64,000 nucleotides of DNA. Source: Panagrolaimus kolymaensis (Eukaryota; Nematoda; Chromadorea; Rhabditida; Panagrolaimidae). The translations under genes and the position numbers were made by a program. Under the pieces are notes generated by a model. The model was not told the origin of the DNA. It worked only from the letters and a program-made list of their open reading frames with translations, and searched no databases. Position 1 is the first letter of the stretch. The number at the start of each line of letters is the position of its first letter. Shown in pieces: positions 61,277 through 64,000 of this stretch. The stretch is taken from positions 6,882,001 through 6,946,000 of the forward strand of contig JAJQJQ010000008.1 in the NCBI GenBank assembly GCA_028622995.1, given 5' to 3'.

Positions 61277-62830
61277 ATGCTATGAAACCGAGAAGTAGCA
61301 AGGAAAAACGATTATTATTAGCACCTGAAAATAATAATAGAAGTAATGAATTGTTTAAGCTCACGAAACAAAGTTTATTTTAAAGAACAAAAAATAATCT
61401 TAAACATCAAAATGCTGTGATGATGCGGCTTCGTCGTGAAAATGAAACAAATGGAGAAAAACGTGAAAGATGGGATAGCGCATAGCAGACTTAAAGAAAT
61501 TACAAAAATTGAACCCTAACAAGCTTTGGATAAAGTTAAATATAAAAGGCGATGTGTGCCTTAAATTATAAAACATATTGTGAAAAGAGCTGGAGCTTGT
61601 TTTAAAAAATGTTAATCTTATTTATTACGAGAAAGGATTAAATTTGTATTCATTAGTAAAGCCGAATATTTTAAACAAGAAAAACGGCAACCAGATGGAA
61701 TCTGTAATTTATGTTGTCGACTATGTAAAAGAATTCTTGATTCATCAGTTGATGATTATCCCAAAGATTTATAAATGTTTATGAAGAAGCTAGTATAATA
61801 GATAAAAGCTTAGTTTAAAACTTACATACTAATATTCGTAATTATAACACGAGCCATTGTTTGCACAGATGCATCCAAAACATGTTACCATACATACTAG
61901 CATTAATACATCAAGGAAGAGTTTTGCACATAATGAATCGAATTTTTTATTCAAGTAACAAAGCCAATGCATTTGACGATCAACTTTATATTCTTGACAG
62001 TCATGAAGCAATAAAAAAAGAATGAATGCTCCTACCAATTTGGAAGCGAATTTGGATGAAAATTTTATGGGAATGATTGATAAAGCTATGAGGGAAGATA
62101 AAGCTAATGCAAAAAGGAATTATGATGCAGTTGTTGCTTCTGAAGTTGCAATGGTTTATAAACCAGGTCCAAATGGTGAAATACCAAAAGAAGATATTGT
62201 TATTTTAAAAAGAAATAATGATGGTGAATTCCAAAATGAATTTTTGAAAGATGGTGATAGTCGAACTGAACCTTTAGTTTATCCTTTATTTTACCCATCT
62301 GGAACAAGAGAATTTTTTGAATATGGAAAAAGAAAAAATCAAGATGATTTAAATTCAAAAAAATTAACTGAGCGTGAATATCATGCTTATAAATATCATG
62401 TCAGAGATGAAAAATCTAATGGCTTTAATCCTTTGCATAATGGAGGAAAACTGTTTTTTCAACATATGTGTGATTCATGGGCAAAAACCGAAAGTGACCG
62501 ATTGAATTATTTGAGATTTAATCAAAATAAAATTAGATCTGCAAATTACACTGACTTACAAGAAAGATTAGATAAAAAAAGCAGCTAAAGATGATAAAAT
62601 GCCTGGAAGTATAAAAGTTTTGCCAAGTTCTTCTTTTTACGGAGAACTTCGATATTTACGTGAATTTTGTTCTGATGCTATCACAATGGTTGATGAATTT
62701 GGAAATCCAAAAAAGGATATAAATGACATTGAAATAAATTTTAATAATGAAAAGAGTTGTTGTTGTTATTGTGGCATGTCATATTTATTTTTCAATGCTT
62801 GCTTTGTGGATAACAATGGACTCCGTTAAT
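61277..62830 (+). pseudogene. degraded Helitron Rep N-terminal region (Helitron_like_N)
   Basis: Pieces in the expected order of a Helitron Rep-helicase N-terminus, in shifting frames. LRRENETNGEKRERW lies near 61430. A zinc-like GICNLCCRLCKRIL lies near 61700. QLYILDSHEAIKK lies near 61980. Then comes the long frame 62022-62588 with RNYDAVVASEVAMVYKPGP, EPLVYPLFYPSGT, LFFQHMCDSWAKTESDRLNY and RFNQNKIRS. After it comes IKVLPSSSFYGELRYLREF with ITMVDEFGNP. The frame slips at two A7 tracts (62013-62019 and 62574-62580) and has several stops. The HUH Rep motif and the helicase are absent. It is not active as it stands. Confidence 0.75.
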
Positions 62831-63736
62831 TTATTTTTGATTTTAAGGCATATTAGAATAACTTATTTGGCTACTAATTTCTATGAAATAAACATAAACT
62901 AAAAGCACCAAAAACGCAAGCATCAAATCCTAAAAATAGCCGTTTTGAAATAAAGCTCAATCCATTATGATTGTGTTTCGAAGGTGAAATAATAAGGCAC
63001 ATAATCGCGATGCATCCAGTATGGGTATAAAATCCTTTGGCAAACAGCAATGAAAAATAAACGTCCAGAAACATAGCTTTAATTTCCACTACATCCACAT
63101 GATTGATTGAATGTAGTTGGGATGGTGAACCTAATGAACTTCCAAATGTGAAGAAACTGTTGAAATTTTGGAAAGTTTAATTACATCCTTTCCAATTCAT
63201 TAAAAACCATTGATTGATTTATCACTAATGGATGATTGGGTTTTACCACCGCCAAGTCCAGAATATTTAATTCAAATACATCTTGAATTTGGGAATGATG
63301 CTAACTAGCAAAAGAAAGTCAAACCTACATTGCCAGACATTTATTAAAAATAATTATTGCTTAAAACAACACAAAAGTAAATTTGGTAACAATCGAAATC
63401 ATGCTTTATATTTGAAAAAAAATAATTAATAGTAGTAAGTAGAAAAAATGCTTGCGGAACTTCAAAAGAAGCTCCAACCCTTACTTCCAGCAAAGCCATT
63501 ATTCCAGCAACTATCTCCAAGAACTAGTGAGTTTTTTCTTTTTTAAGTGGCAGTTATAAAGATTTTAATTTATTACAAACATTAATGTACTTTATATTTT
63601 TTTGTCAACCAATTCGACTACATCGCCCTGCAGTTAACACTTTCCATAGTCAACCATTTCCAAGAGTTAATAAGTCTTTTCTTGTTTAAGAAGTACTTAT
63701 ATAAACCTTTTAAATTTTTACAATGCGCTTTTTAAA
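62831..63736. other. 3' interior of the TIR element
   Basis: No intact frame. Short coding-like bits appear on plus near 63150-63300 (LSLMDDWVLPPPSPEYLIQI) and 63448-63530 (MLAELQKKLQPLLPAKP), with stops between. I recognise none of them. The helicase half expected of a Helitron is not here. Confidence 0.4.
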
Positions 63737-63917
63737 TTTTTTAGTATTTGTTACTTTAAATATGTGACATTTGTAATAAAAATATAAATAAAATTTGAAT
63801 AAAAATTAGTTGAAAAGCTAAAAAAAGAAAATATCGCGAACTTGCACAATTTTTTTATGGTCTCGAAGCGAAAATAAACATCGCGACTTCGCGACGTCGC
63901 GAACTTTCACAAAAGCC
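63737..63917 (-). repeat. right 181-bp terminal inverted repeat
   Basis: Exact reverse complement of 58547-58727, including the 16-bp palindrome at 63888-63903. It is followed directly by the second copy of the 9-bp target duplication. Confidence 0.92.
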
Positions 63918-63926
63918 GAGAAAACC

Positions 63927-64000
63927 CTTACAGCGGGTGTTCCTAGCCCGAAAGTTTTTTTTCACTGTCTCAAAGTCTTACAAAGTTTTACAATGTTTTT
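63927..64000. other. flank beyond the TIR element
   Basis: T-rich end of the window. CGGGTGTTCCTAGCCCG near 63935-63951 is a weak hairpin and resembles a transposon end, but there is too little sequence to say. Confidence 0.3.

Larger units (their letters stand above)
58547..63917. mobile_element. 5.37-kb Mutator-like TIR element carrying Helitron and Ulp1 relics
   Basis: Bounded by 181-bp terminal inverted repeats, identical by my base-by-base comparison, and a 9-bp target duplication GAGAAAACC at 58538-58546 and 63918-63926. Long TIRs with a 9-bp duplication fit Mutator-like (MULE) elements. No MULE transposase is visible. The interior has a minus-strand fragment, two Ulp1-like protease fragments and a degraded Helitron Rep N-terminal region. 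Identical TIRs indicate recent movement, yet every internal frame is broken, so it is probably mobilised in trans. Either the MULE captured these pieces or a Helitron inserted into it. An alternative edge reading gives a 7-bp duplication AGAAAAC with ends CGGCTTTTG. Confidence 0.85.

Noticed and set aside
58547..63917. Calling the whole 5.4-kb unit a Helitron
   Set aside because: It has long TIRs and a 9-bp target duplication, no Helitron 3' hairpin at its end, no HUH Rep motif and no helicase. Only a Rep N-terminal relic is present.
1..64000. tRNA, rRNA or spliced-leader RNA genes
   Set aside because: I looked for B-box-like GGTTCGANTCC text and paired stems and found none convincing. A covariance-model scan would be decisive.

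Overview
This AT-rich eukaryotic window most likely comes from a nematode outside the best-known Caenorhabditis set. The evidence is a calponin-like CLIK repeat protein without a CH domain, a nematode-type nuclear receptor with a CRSCNAFFRR P-box, short GT..TTTTAG introns, and splice acceptors a few bases upstream of start codons that suggest spliced-leader trans-splicing. I cannot name the species. All calls come from reading the sequence; no searches were run.

Layout. 1-10.2 kb: a CLIK muscle protein (+), ribosomal protein L35 (-), a PRC1/Ase1 spindle-midzone bundler (+) and an ADP-ribosylglycohydrolase-family protein with eroded metal motifs (-). 10.2-19.1 kb: no gene seen, but two tiny hAT-type MITEs. 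19.1-20.6 kb: a broken gene fragment between inverted arrays of a 16-bp minisatellite. 20.7-22.2 kb: a Ser/Pro-rich nuclear-looking orphan (-) built from internal repeats. 22.3-27.3 kb: gene-free and T-rich. 27.3-33.7 kb: a nuclear hormone receptor (+) facing a PAF-acetylhydrolase (-). 33.7-37.4 kb: gene-free, with a third hAT-type MITE. 37.4-41.7 kb: a secreted Cys-rich orphan (+), a small orphan (-), membrin (-) and, divergently, CacyBP/SIP (+). 41.7-46.7 kb: gene-free and T-rich. 46.7-57.0 kb: three genes in tandem on +: a C2-RGS protein (RGS-7 type), a PTP-fold pseudophosphatase and the dynein light intermediate chain. 57.1-63.9 kb: transposon territory, with a 1.4-kb near-perfect palindrome followed by a 5.37-kb element that has 181-bp identical terminal inverted repeats and a 9-bp target duplication.

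The genes do not form one pathway; most are housekeeping cytoskeleton, secretion and signalling genes. Exon chains for eleven genes were assembled by hand. All of these sum to whole codons, including two genes that need a GC-AG intron. The nuclear receptor chain is one base out of phase, so a small exon is probably missing from it.

The most unusual content is mobile. The 5.37-kb element has Mutator-like termini but carries degraded Helitron Rep and Ulp1-protease relics. The three hAT-type MITEs each have 8-bp target duplications and interiors made of a different short iterated palindromic word. The base skew of the large gene-free blocks follows the direction of the next gene, which suggests they are transcribed outrons or 5' introns.
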